Source: Nannocystis bainbridge
Lineage (GTDB): Bacteria; Myxococcota_A; Polyangia; Nannocystales; Nannocystaceae
Assembly (NCBI RefSeq): GCF_028368995.1
Contig: NZ_JAQNDL010000002.1
Location: forward strand, 1-64,000
Length of the DNA: 64,000 bases
Direction of reading: 5' to 3'
How positions within the stretch are numbered: the first letter of the stretch is position 1; each line of letters begins with the position of its first letter. The position numbers and the translations under genes are program-made. Below, piece by piece: positions 48,174-56,572 of the stretch. A model generated the notes under the pieces. The model did no database searches and had not been told where the DNA came from. It saw nothing but the letters and a program-made list of their open reading frames with translations.

Positions 48174-49685
48174 TCAGCGGCGATCGTCGCAGTGCTCCGG
48201 CGGGTGGACTTCGGTGGCGGCGCGTGGGGCCACCTCGGGCGCTGCTTCGGGCAGCGGTGGGTCGCTCATGGCGAACGCTGCGAGCACGTGGGCGGTGGCG
48301 CGGGTGTTCTCGAGCAAGGCGTCGCGGCTGTAGTTGTCGCGGTCGTCGCAGCGGGCGTGGTAGCAGGGGTCGTAGGCGACCTCGGCCTCGCCGCCGAACA
48401 GCTGGGCCTCGTGGCTGCTCTTGCGGGCCTCGGCGCCGGTGAACAGGCCGCCGGCGGCGATGTCGTGGCGGATGAAGGCCCAGTAGTCGGAGCGGCCGTC
48501 GAACGCGGTCTCGCGGGTGGGCACGCCGAGGTCGACGAAGTAGTCGGTGAGCGCGGCCTCGATCGCGGCCGAGCCCGGGGGCCCGGCCTTTTGCCACGCC
48601 GAGCCGTCGCCGTCGTAGACGAAGCGGACCGGGTTGGGCGAGGCGATCATGTCGAGGTTGAGGTAGAGCGCGATCGCGGCGCGAGCCTCCGCGGACATGG
48701 ACTCGACGTGGTGGATCGAGCCGAGCAGGCCGAGCTCCTCGGCGCCCCAGAAGGCGAAGCGGACCTGATGGCGCAGATCACAGCGCGGCAGGGCGCCGGC
48801 GATGCCGAGCAGCGCGGCGACGCCGGAGCCGTTGTCGTTGACGCCGGGGCCGGCCGGCACCGAATCGAGGTGGGCGCCGAGCATGACGACGCGGCCGCTG
48901 GCGGTCGGCGCGGTGTCGGCGATCACGTTGAAGCTCTCGCGCACGACGGCCTCGGCGGCGATGACGAGGCGCAGCCGCAGGTCGCTCGGCTGCGCCAGCG
49001 CCTCGCCGAGCGCGTAGGGCACGGCGACGACGGGCAGGGTGGTGCCGGGGTCGAGGCGGGCCGTGAACAGGGGCAGGCGCTCGGGGATGTCGCCTTGATT
49101 GAAGTAGACGACCGCGGCGGCGCCGGCCGCGACGGCGTGGTCGACCTTCTGCTGGTGGGTGCAGCCGCCGCGCTGCAGGAGGGCGATGCTGCCGGGGAAG
49201 AAGCCGGCGAAGTCCTCGGGCTGGCAGCCGCTGGTGGATTTATTATCTGGCCCGAGAGACAGGTCGACGGGGAGCACGGGCCCGGCGACGTCGCCGCTGG
49301 CCGAGAAGGCGGCGACGCGGAAATCGACGCCGGCCTCGTACTCGGGGCCGGGCGCGTCGGGCCAGTGGAGGCGCGGCGGGGCCAGCAGGACGAAATCGTC
49401 GAAGGTGAAGGGCTCGCGGCGCACGGTCAGGCCAGCGGCGAGCAGCTTCTCGGCGACGTACTCGACGGAGGCCGCGAAGCCGTCGGTGCCGGCGGCGCGG
49501 GTGTCGGCGTGGACCTGGCCGAGGTCGGCGAGGGCGAGCAGGTGCAACTCGAGCGTGACGAGGTCGATCGTCTCGGCGAGCGGCGCGGGGCAGCCGGCCG
49601 GTTCGCCGCTCGGCGAGCCCGAACAGGCAGGGGCGGCCAGCGCGAGGGCGAGCGCGAGGGGCCGGATCCGTGGCTCGCGGCGCAC
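48174..49685 (-). CDS. M28-family metallopeptidase lipoprotein with PA domain
   Basis: A 503-residue lipoprotein (signal LALALALAAPAC). A protease-associated (PA) insert lies at about 110-235 (GSIALLQRGGCTHQQKVDHAVAAGAAAVVYFN). The M28 catalytic domain (~250-490) has VVMLGAHLDSVPAGPGVNDNGSG (zinc His and bridging Asp, with catalytic Asp after HLD), FAFWGAEELGLLGS (catalytic Glu plus zinc Glu), LNLDMIAS (zinc Asp) and a downstream His in FDGRSDYWAFIRHDI. It is most like secreted aminopeptidases of the LeuAP/SgAP group. GTG 49685 is chosen because TATCCT ends six bases before it; ATG 49703 would add six residues. Probably digests prey protein outside the cell. Confidence 0.9.
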   Translation of the reverse strand: MRREPRIRPLALALALAAPACSGSPSGEPAGCPAPLAETIDLVTLELHLLALADLGQVHADTRAAGTDGFAASVEYVAEKLLAAGLTVRREPFTFDDFVLLAPPRLHWPDAPGPEYEAGVDFRVAAFSASGDVAGPVLPVDLSLGPDNKSTSGCQPEDFAGFFPGSIALLQRGGCTHQQKVDHAVAAGAAAVVYFNQGDIPERLPLFTARLDPGTTLPVVAVPYALGEALAQPSDLRLRLVIAAEAVVRESFNVIADTAPTASGRVVMLGAHLDSVPAGPGVNDNGSGVAALLGIAGALPRCDLRHQVRFAFWGAEELGLLGSIHHVESMSAEARAAIALYLNLDMIASPNPVRFVYDGDGSAWQKAGPPGSAAIEAALTDYFVDLGVPTRETAFDGRSDYWAFIRHDIAAGGLFTGAEARKSSHEAQLFGGEAEVAYDPCYHARCDDRDNYSRDALLENTRATAHVLAAFAMSDPPLPEAAPEVAPRAATEVHPPEHCDDRR

Positions 49686-49703
49686 GCGATCAGGATAGCG
49701 CAT

Positions 49704-49922
49704 CCGGCACGCGGCACGCGGGCGCGGGCGCACGAAGGGTCGCGGCTCGGCGATGAACGTGGTCCGAGTGTCAGGGCAGCGCGCCCGTAGATCGGCGAGC
49801 GGCACGGCGGCGCGGAGGGTCGGTGAAATCGCGCGGACTGCCGGGGCCACGCATCGCGGGGCCGCGTGCAGCACGGCGGCGCGGGTCGTCGGCGGATGGG
49901 CGCGGAGCCGCGGCGCAGCGCG
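49704..49922. other. Intergenic region
   Basis: About 220 bases between the M28 gene start and the end of the DUF5648 gene. No repeat or clear promoter was recognised. Confidence 0.35.
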
Positions 49923-50858
49923 TCACGGGCCGGTCCACACGTAGCCGGCGACGGCCTCGTACTGGTAGCCGAACATCGCCACCGCGCTGTCGCGCTCGCC
50001 CTCGCTGGTCGTGTAGAAGTGGTCGCCCTTGCCGTAGAGGCGGAACAGCGGGACCGCGCCGCACTGCGGGTCGGTGGCGATGTGGCCGAGCGGGCCCTCG
50101 GGCGTGGCCGCGTTCTCGCAGGTCGCGCTGGTGGTGTAGAAGCGGCGGCCGTCGCCCTTGAGGCAGCGGTAGAACGGGACCAGGCCGGTGCCGGGGGCCG
50201 CGTAGAGGAAGAAGAAGTTGAGCGACTCGGGGCTGAAGTCGCCGGACATCGCCTCGGCGGCGTCGACCGTATAGAAGTGGCCGAGCGTCGGGCTCGAGCT
50301 GCGGTGGACGCCGACGCGGCAGCCGGGCAGGGCGCCCTCGTCGCACACGCCGTCGCAGTTGTCGTCGAACACGTTGCACGCCTCGGCCTTGTCGGGCTTG
50401 CAGACCAGGCCGCACATCTGCCCGGGCGCGAGCTGCTGCTCGCAGCCGTTGTTCGGATCGGCGTCGCAGTCGAACCAGCCGTCGTCGCACTCGCCGAGGG
50501 CGCACTGGCCCGCGCTGCAGGCCGACGTGGCCCGCGGGATCACGCAGCTGATGCCGCACTTGCCGCAATTGGCGGGGTCGGTCATGAGGTCGACGCACTG
50601 CACGCCGCAGGTGATCAGTGGGTCGCACACGAGCGGCGGGTCGTCGACGCCACTGCCGCTCGTGGAGCTGCTGGTGTCGCCCGTGGAGGTCGGCGGGGCG
50701 TCGGTGGTGCCGGTGGTGCCGGGCTCGCCGGTGCTCGTCTCGGTGCCGGTCGCGTCGGGCCCGGTCGGGGTCGAGGCGGTCGAGCTGTCGGCCCGGCCGT
50801 CGTCGCCGCAGGCGGGCAGGAGCGTCAGCGCGACGAAGAGACATGTCCCGGAGGACAT
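49923..50858 (-). CDS. DUF5648 lipoprotein whose start codon lies in a palindrome array
   Basis: A 311-residue lipoprotein: MSSGTCLFVALTLLPAC signal, Thr/Ser/Gly/Asp linker (~22-75), a cysteine-rich segment (DPANCGKCGISC; CALGECDDGWFDCD; CNVFDDNCDGVCDEG, the last like the MopE metal-binding motif) and a C-terminal DUF5648 repeat domain (~190-311) with HFYTVDAAEA, RRFYTTSATC and HFYTTSEGE. DUF5648 repeats occur at the ends of secreted hydrolases and probably bind carbohydrate or cell wall. The ATG (50858-50856) and the next five codons are part of a palindrome unit (CATGTCCCGGAGGACATG), so the array supplies the translation start and the first signal-peptide residues. Confidence 0.85.
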   Translation of the reverse strand: MSSGTCLFVALTLLPACGDDGRADSSTASTPTGPDATGTETSTGEPGTTGTTDAPPTSTGDTSSSTSGSGVDDPPLVCDPLITCGVQCVDLMTDPANCGKCGISCVIPRATSACSAGQCALGECDDGWFDCDADPNNGCEQQLAPGQMCGLVCKPDKAEACNVFDDNCDGVCDEGALPGCRVGVHRSSSPTLGHFYTVDAAEAMSGDFSPESLNFFFLYAAPGTGLVPFYRCLKGDGRRFYTTSATCENAATPEGPLGHIATDPQCGAVPLFRLYGKGDHFYTTSEGERDSAVAMFGYQYEAVAGYVWTGP

Positions 50859-50957
50859 GGCGCGAGCACCATGGCGTGATGGCCATGTCCCGGAGGACAT
50901 GGCACATGCGCCAGGTCGAAGCAGCGGGGTCCCGCGGGGCATGGCGCTCAGGCCAGG
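50842..50957. repeat. 14-bp-period palindrome chain spanning a start codon and a stop codon
   Basis: Unit starts at 50842, 50856, 50870, 50884, 50898, 50912, (50926 decayed), 50940 and 50954, all in 14-bp register. Strongest units: CATGTCCCGGAGGACATG at 50842-50859 and again at 50884-50901. It covers the start of the DUF5648 gene and extends past the stop codon (50948-50950) of the next gene. Confidence 0.9.
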
Positions 50958-52330
50958 ATCCCGGTGAGGTGCTCGGTGGTCTCGCCGCCGTTGAAGCCGT
51001 AGCTGGGGGTGTCGATGCCGAGCGCGCGCAGGATGGTGACGTGGACCTTGCAGAGGTTGCCGCCCTGCTCGCGGTAGTGGTAGCCGCGGACCAGCTTGCC
51101 GCCGGCGCCGCCGGCCAGGACCACCGGCATCTCGGCGGTGCTGTGCTTGTAGCCCTCGCCGTACTCGGACGCCCCGTAGACGCAGGCGCGGTCGAGCACG
51201 CTGACGCCCATCGGGTCGACGGCGGCGGCGAGGTGGTCGAGCAGGCGGGCGAACGCCAGCATCTGGTACTCGGTGATGCTGCGGACGTGCTCCCACTGAC
51301 CGTCGTGGCAGACCTGGTGCATCCCGTTGGGCACGCCGAGGTTGTTGAACACGTGGGTGGTGGCCGGCGAGCTCAGCATGAACGAGAACACGCGGGTGAG
51401 GCCGCAGTTGAGCGCGGCGGCCAGCAGCCCGGCCATGATGTCGGTGCGGGCGACGACGTCGGCCGAGTCGCCGGGGGCGGCGGGGATGATGTCACATGTC
51501 CCGGAGGACAGATCGAGGCGGCGCTGGACCTCGCGCAGGTGGTCGAGGTGGGCCTCGAGCCGCTGCTTGTCGGTGCCGCCGAGGCGGCCGCGCAGGCCCT
51601 CGGCGTCGGCCATGACGGCGTCGATGAGGGTGACGCGGCGGGTCAGCGCCATCAGGTCGGCCGGCACGTCGAACAGCATCGAGTAGAGCTGCGCGGGGCT
51701 GTGGATCGCCCCGACCGGCGAGTCGGGGCCGGTGAACGAGATGGCGTTCCAGTGGCCGTAGTCGTGGAAGCGGGCCTCGCTGACGCCGAGGCACAGCGAA
51801 CGGAACCGCGAAGGCGTGTTGCCGTAGAACTGCTCGTGACCGGCGATGTACTGGTCGAGGGTCGGCCGCAGGCAGGTCAGGGTGTGCGACGGGTGATCGA
51901 AGCCCTCGGGGCGGATGCGGTCGCCGGTCATCGCCACCATGAAGCCGCGCATGTGGCCGTCGCTCTGGCCGTTGTCGGGCTGCGGGACCTCGGTCTTGGG
52001 CTCGAGGCCGGTGGCGACGCTGACCTTGTGGGCGGCGAGCGGCGTGAGCAGCGGCGAGGGCGTGAAGTCGGCGCCGAGCGTGGGCGGGGTCCAGACGTCG
52101 CCGCCGGGGCTGTTGGCGCCCTGATCGGCGCCGTGCCCGGCGTGCCACGGGACGCCGTTGGCCCAGTAGAACAGGCCGAAGATCGGGTCGCTGCTCGGGT
52201 CGGCGGCGCGGGCCTCCTCGGCGAACATCGCCTCGAGCGGCGGCAGGGCGAGGGCCACGGCGGCGCCGCCGACGGCCCCGCGCAGGACGGTGCGGCGGGA
52301 GATGGGCGGTTTGCGGATCAGGAAGGTCAT
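50948..52330 (-). CDS. DUF1552 protein (second copy) with Tat-like signal
   Basis: A 460-residue DUF1552 protein. RKPPISRRTVLRGAVGGAAVALALPP is a twin-arginine-type signal. Family blocks: DPIFGLFYWANGVPWHAGH, PNNGQSDGHMRGFMVAMTG-like QSDGHMRGFMVAMTGD, TLDQYIAGHEQF, FTGPDSPVGAIHSPAQLYSMLF, MADAEGLRGRLGGTDKQRLEAHLD and ACVYGASEYGEGYKHSTAEMPVVLAGGAGG. Only distantly like the copy at 17584-18924. A palindrome (CATGTCCCGGAGGACAG, 51495-51511) lies in the gene and encodes DLSSGTC. Its ATG overlaps the stop of the DUF1592 gene by four bases (ATGA), so the pair is translationally coupled. Confidence 0.88.
   Translation of the reverse strand: MTFLIRKPPISRRTVLRGAVGGAAVALALPPLEAMFAEEARAADPSSDPIFGLFYWANGVPWHAGHGADQGANSPGGDVWTPPTLGADFTPSPLLTPLAAHKVSVATGLEPKTEVPQPDNGQSDGHMRGFMVAMTGDRIRPEGFDHPSHTLTCLRPTLDQYIAGHEQFYGNTPSRFRSLCLGVSEARFHDYGHWNAISFTGPDSPVGAIHSPAQLYSMLFDVPADLMALTRRVTLIDAVMADAEGLRGRLGGTDKQRLEAHLDHLREVQRRLDLSSGTCDIIPAAPGDSADVVARTDIMAGLLAAALNCGLTRVFSFMLSSPATTHVFNNLGVPNGMHQVCHDGQWEHVRSITEYQMLAFARLLDHLAAAVDPMGVSVLDRACVYGASEYGEGYKHSTAEMPVVLAGGAGGKLVRGYHYREQGGNLCKVHVTILRALGIDTPSYGFNGGETTEHLTGILA
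51495..51511. repeat. Intragenic palindrome in the DUF1552 gene
   Basis: CATGTCC-CGGA-GGACAG, the same spelling as the units at 50842 and 50884. Confidence 0.65.
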
Positions 52331-54051
52331 GCGTCGGTCTCCTCGGAGACGGTGCGGAAGGCCTCGCTGACGACGAGGTCGAGCAGCAGCTGCTTGAAGC
52401 GGTGGTCGGCCTTGATGAAGCGCTGCTCGAGCGCGTCGAGGGCCGGGAACTCGGACAGCGCAGGCAGGCGGCCGGTGGCGTGGCGGTACAGCTGGTTGAC
52501 GATGCAGCGACCGACGCGCGGGTCGGTCTTGAGCGCCTCGGCGAGGTCGCGCGCGCCGTCCAGCGGGATGCCGTCGAGGTTGCCGCTGGCGTCGACCGGG
52601 TAGCCGTTGTCGAGCGTGCGGTAGCCGCCGACCGAGTCGAAGTGCTCGAACAGGAACCCGGGCGGGTCGATGATCGAGTGACAGCCGGCGCACACCGGAT
52701 CCTTCTGGTGCTGCTCGAGCTTCTCGCGCACGGTCTGGGCGTCCATGTCCTCGTCGTCGCCGAGGTCGGTGTCGACGTCGCCGGGCGGCGGCGGGATGAC
52801 CTGACACAGCACCCGCTCGCGCACGTACTTGCCGCGGTTGGTCGGCGAGGTGATGGTCTCGTGCGCGTTCATGGTGAGGAAGGCGCCGAGCGTGAGGATG
52901 CCGGCGCGCGGGCCGTCGACGGGCAGGTCGACCGGGACGAAGGTGATCGGCGAGGCGCCCTCGGCCTCGATGTCGTAGAGCGCGGCCAGCTCGGCGTTGA
53001 CGAAGGTGTGGCGGGTGCTGAACAGCTGGCGGATGTCGCTGTCGCTGCGGTGGATCAGGTCGTCGACGAGCAGCTGGACCTCGGTGCGCATCGACGCGGT
53101 CATGGTCGGGCTGAACATCGGCCAGCGCGCGGGGTCGCGGGCGACGTGGTCGAGGCGCGCGAGGTCGAGGTACTGGGCGAAGAACTCCTGCAGGGCGACG
53201 CGGGCGCGCGGGTCCTCGAGCAGGCGCTCGGCCTCGGCGACGAGGCCGGCCTCGGTGTGGAGGTCGCCGCTGCCGGCGGCGTCGAGCAGGACGTCGTCGG
53301 GCGGGCCGTTCCACAGCAGGAAGGACAGGCGCGTCGCCATCTCCCAGCCGGTGAAGCGCAGCCGCGTCGGGTCGTTCGGGTCGGGCTCGCCGAGCTCGAC
53401 GCGGTACAGGAAATGCGGCGACTGCAGGACGCCGGCGACCGCGAATTGCAGGCCGCGCCAGGCGTCGCCCTCGGCCAGCTGGGTGGCGACGTCGGTCCAG
53501 CGGGCCTGCTCGGCGCCGGTCAGCGGGCGGCGATAAGCGCGGCGGCCGAAGCTGGCGAGGAAGTTCTGCACGCAGCCGTCGCCGGGCGACAGCGGGACGC
53601 AGCCGACCAGCGCCTCGCGTCGGGCCTGATCGGTGAAGACGGCCCGCGCGAGGGCGTCGGCGGCCTCCTCGTACTGCTGCACCCCGAGTTCGGAGATGAA
53701 AGTGCTGGTCGCGCCGATGTTGTAGAAGAGGTACGGGTTGGTGTCGGGCTCGAGCGGCAGGCCGGGCAGGCCGGGGCCGAGCAGGTGGGCGATCGCGTTG
53801 CGGTACTGCGAGGCGGTGAGGCGCGGCAGGACCGGCTCGGCCGGCTCGAAGGCCTCGGGCGAGTCGCCGCTGTCGCTGTCGCTGCCGCCGGTGTCGGTCG
53901 GATCGCCGGAGCCGACGGTGGCGTCGGTGCCGGCCGACTCACCGCTGCTGCTCGCGGGCTGGTCGCTGTCCCGGGCGCTGTTGTCGTCATAGCAGGCGCT
54001 GGCGAGCACGAGCAGCGCACCGGCGATTCCGAGCCGAGGGAACCTCACCAT
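52327..54051 (-). CDS. DUF1592-type lipoprotein (second copy)
   Basis: A 574-residue lipoprotein (lipobox LASAC) with a Ser/Asp/Gly linker. Domains: a short DUF1587-like opening (LPRLTASQYRNAIAHLLG), DUF1595 (FGRRAYRRPLTGAEQARW), DUF1592 (GVLQSPHFLYRVELGE...GWEMATRLSFLLWNGPPDDVLLD), DUF1588 (ILTLGAFLTMNAHETITSPTNRGKYVRERVLC) and DUF1585 (GRCIVNQLYRHATGRLP). A CAGCH motif again matches a c-type haem site. It lacks the large carbohydrate-binding-like insert of the copy at 18924-21068, hence the shorter length. Coupled to the DUF1552 gene downstream. ATG 54051; no near -10 box. Confidence 0.88.
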   Translation of the reverse strand: MVRFPRLGIAGALLVLASACYDDNSARDSDQPASSSGESAGTDATVGSGDPTDTGGSDSDSGDSPEAFEPAEPVLPRLTASQYRNAIAHLLGPGLPGLPLEPDTNPYLFYNIGATSTFISELGVQQYEEAADALARAVFTDQARREALVGCVPLSPGDGCVQNFLASFGRRAYRRPLTGAEQARWTDVATQLAEGDAWRGLQFAVAGVLQSPHFLYRVELGEPDPNDPTRLRFTGWEMATRLSFLLWNGPPDDVLLDAAGSGDLHTEAGLVAEAERLLEDPRARVALQEFFAQYLDLARLDHVARDPARWPMFSPTMTASMRTEVQLLVDDLIHRSDSDIRQLFSTRHTFVNAELAALYDIEAEGASPITFVPVDLPVDGPRAGILTLGAFLTMNAHETITSPTNRGKYVRERVLCQVIPPPPGDVDTDLGDDEDMDAQTVREKLEQHQKDPVCAGCHSIIDPPGFLFEHFDSVGGYRTLDNGYPVDASGNLDGIPLDGARDLAEALKTDPRVGRCIVNQLYRHATGRLPALSEFPALDALEQRFIKADHRFKQLLLDLVVSEAFRTVSEETDA

Positions 54052-54111
54052 ACAGTCGGAGGTTCTATCACGATTCGCTGCGGGCCCGCCGGCCCGCGCG
54101 TGCGGACGCTA

Positions 54112-54128
54112 CTGTCCCTTGGGACAGG
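54112..54128. repeat. Single palindrome in a divergent-type gap
   Basis: CTGTCCCTTGGGACAGG, perfect arms, 60 bases upstream of the DUF1592 start. Confidence 0.65.
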
Positions 54129-54314
54129 TCCTTGCGGGGGCGGCCGGCGACGCGTTCGCGGGCCGGGCGGGCGCGATGGCTCGCGGAGCCGGGTCGGTTC
54201 CGAGCGCCGCGGCGGCCCGGTCGTTCGCGGCTGGCGGCGGCGCGCCTCGCAGGTCCTTCGCGCGCCTTTACGAGGCCGCGCTGCGCCGGGCGGGCGAACT
54301 CGACTTCGCGGACG

Positions 54315-56456
54315 TCAGCCGGCGTAGCTGAGGAACTTCGGATCGACCGCCGGGCCCTTTTGCAGGATCTCGGTCGCCTGCTCGACCGCCTCGCGGCCGC
54401 CCGCGAAGGTGACGACCTCGCCGAGCGCCAGCTTGTGGCGGGTGATCGGCTGCGGGACCTCGGTGCCGTCGGGGCGGTGGATGGTGAGGATGGCGACGCC
54501 GGTGCGCAGGCGCAGGTTGAGCTGCGAAAGGCTGCGACCGAGGCCGGCGCTGGTCTCGACGATCTGCACCGCGGTCATGCCGGGCAGGCCGGGGAGAATC
54601 TCCTCGACGGTGGGCTCGGGGGGCTCGATGATCGCCGGCGAGCCGTGGTGCGACTCAGCGGCCCTGCGGCTCTGGCGGCCGAGCATCTCGACCACCAGCT
54701 CGGCGCCGGCGCGCACGTGGCCCTGGAGGTTCTTGATGCTGCGCCAGGCGTTGACGGCGAGGGCGAGGATGATGAGGGCGAACACCGCGAAGGTGGAGCC
54801 CGGGGGCACGAACGGCTGGGTGATGGCGACCAGCGGCAGGCCGACGGCGAGGCCGAGCGCGAGCTGGAACACGACGATGATGAGGTTGCGCGGGGCGGCG
54901 CCGAGGTCGGGCCGGGACGTGCCGTCGTTCGGGCGCTCGGGCATGACGATGCGCGCGAGGATGTTGGCGAGGTTGACGCTCTGGCGGATGACGCCGACGA
55001 AGAAGATCGCTGCGACCACGAGGGTGACGCCGGTGAAGGCGGGCCCGACCAGCCACTCCGGCAGGGTGAAGCGGTCGTGCAGCGCCTCGACCACGCGCTT
55101 TTGGACCAGACGCGCGCCGGCGAGGCTGGCGATCAGCAGCGCCGCGTCGACGCCGAGCAGGATGATCGTGCGGCGGATCCGCTGCCAGGTCGAGACCGTG
55201 CCGCGGGCCGACTTGAGCTGCTCGATCCACGTCTCGTAGAAGGTGACGAACGTCTGCAAGCGGGCCGGCAGGCGGCGGTCGACCGCGTCGGCGACCCGCT
55301 CGGAGTTGCGGACCATCCACGGGGTCGTGAGCGAGGTGAGCAGCGAGACGGCGACGGCGACCGGATAGATGAAGCTGCCGGTGGCGCCGCGGGCGATGCC
55401 GAGGCCGGCGATGATGAACGAGAACTCGCCGATCTGGGCCAGGCTCATGCCGGAGCGGACCGAGTGCTTGATGCCGTTGCCGGTGAGGAAGGCGCCGAGC
55501 GCCACGCCGAAGGTCTTGCCGACCAGGACCAGCGCGGTGAGCACGAGCACCGGCAGCCAGTGGGTGGCGACGTCCATCGGGTTGATCGACAGGCCGACGG
55601 CGATAAAGAAGATGGCGGCGAAGATGTCGCGCAGCGGCTGGACCAGGTGCTCGACCTTGCCGCCCTCGCCCGACTCGGACACCAGCATGCCGGCGAGGAA
55701 GGCCCCGAGCGCGACCGAGTAGCCGGCCTCGGCGGCGAGCGTGGCCATGGTGAAGCACACGGCGATGCCGGCGATCAGGGTGGTCTCGGAGCGGCTGAGG
55801 CGGACGACGCCGCGGATGAAGCGCGGCACGACGAGCAGGCCGATGGCCAGCAGCGCGAGCAGGAACCCGAGCAGCTTGCCGATCTCGAGCGCGAACTCGC
55901 CGGTGGTGAGGCCCTCGCCGGACGACACGGCGGTGAGCACGGCGAGCAGGAGGATGGCGATGATGTCCTCGAACACGAGGATGCCGAACACGACCTCGGC
56001 GAAGCCGCCCTTGAGCTTCTGCTCCTCGAAGGCCTTGGCGACCAGCATGGTCGAGGAGATGCCGGCGCAGGCGCCGACGAACAGCGACTCGATCGGGGTG
56101 AAGCCCAGCAGCCGCGCGGCGACGAAGCCGAGGCTCAGCATGAGGCCGACCTCGACGACGGCGGTGAAGCCGGCGACGAGGCCGATCCGGGCGATCTTGC
56201 GCAGGTTGAACTCGAGGCCGATGGTGAACATCAGCAGGATGACGCCGAGTTCAGAGAGGCTGTGGGTGAGCTCCGCGCCGCCCTCGCCGCCCAGCACGAT
56301 CCCGGGGACGTGCGGGCCGAGGAGGATGCCGGCGAGCAAATAGCCGAGCACCGGCGGCTGCTTGAGGCGCTGCGAGATCAGGCTCGTGACGGCGGCTGTG
56401 CTGAGGACGATGCTCAGATCGCGGAGATGGTCGGCGAAGCCGGCTGCGGCGCTCAT
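54315..56456 (-). CDS. K+/H+ antiporter with TrkA-C domain (KefB-like)
   Basis: A 713-residue membrane protein. The CPA2 core (~1-400) has PPVLGYLLAGILLGPHVPG, SELGVILLMFTIGLEFNL, FGILVFEDIIAILLLAVL (ion-site ED) and ALGAFLAGMLVSESGEGGKVEHLVQPLRDIFAAIFFIAVGLSI. Unusually it carries two to four further helices (~440-580) and then, instead of a Rossmann domain, a TrkA-C (RCK_C) domain (~620-700: GMTAVQIVETSAGLGRSLSQLNLRLRTGVAILTIHR, ITRHKLALGEVVTFAGG). That organisation matches KhtU/YhaU-type K+ efflux antiporters that sense c-di-AMP or pH through RCK_C, but here in one chain. Divergent from the TrkH gene, giving a K+ export/import pair. ATG 56456. Confidence 0.9.
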   Translation of the reverse strand: MSAAAGFADHLRDLSIVLSTAAVTSLISQRLKQPPVLGYLLAGILLGPHVPGIVLGGEGGAELTHSLSELGVILLMFTIGLEFNLRKIARIGLVAGFTAVVEVGLMLSLGFVAARLLGFTPIESLFVGACAGISSTMLVAKAFEEQKLKGGFAEVVFGILVFEDIIAILLLAVLTAVSSGEGLTTGEFALEIGKLLGFLLALLAIGLLVVPRFIRGVVRLSRSETTLIAGIAVCFTMATLAAEAGYSVALGAFLAGMLVSESGEGGKVEHLVQPLRDIFAAIFFIAVGLSINPMDVATHWLPVLVLTALVLVGKTFGVALGAFLTGNGIKHSVRSGMSLAQIGEFSFIIAGLGIARGATGSFIYPVAVAVSLLTSLTTPWMVRNSERVADAVDRRLPARLQTFVTFYETWIEQLKSARGTVSTWQRIRRTIILLGVDAALLIASLAGARLVQKRVVEALHDRFTLPEWLVGPAFTGVTLVVAAIFFVGVIRQSVNLANILARIVMPERPNDGTSRPDLGAAPRNLIIVVFQLALGLAVGLPLVAITQPFVPPGSTFAVFALIILALAVNAWRSIKNLQGHVRAGAELVVEMLGRQSRRAAESHHGSPAIIEPPEPTVEEILPGLPGMTAVQIVETSAGLGRSLSQLNLRLRTGVAILTIHRPDGTEVPQPITRHKLALGEVVTFAGGREAVEQATEILQKGPAVDPKFLSYAG

Positions 56457-56572
56457 GATGTGACCGCAAGAATACCCCAGGACGGGGCGGACTCGCGGCG
56501 GTCCCGCGTCCGCGTCCGGCGCCGCGCTGGCGGTGCGGGGGGTCGTGGTATGGTCGCAGGCCGGTCGCCCCC

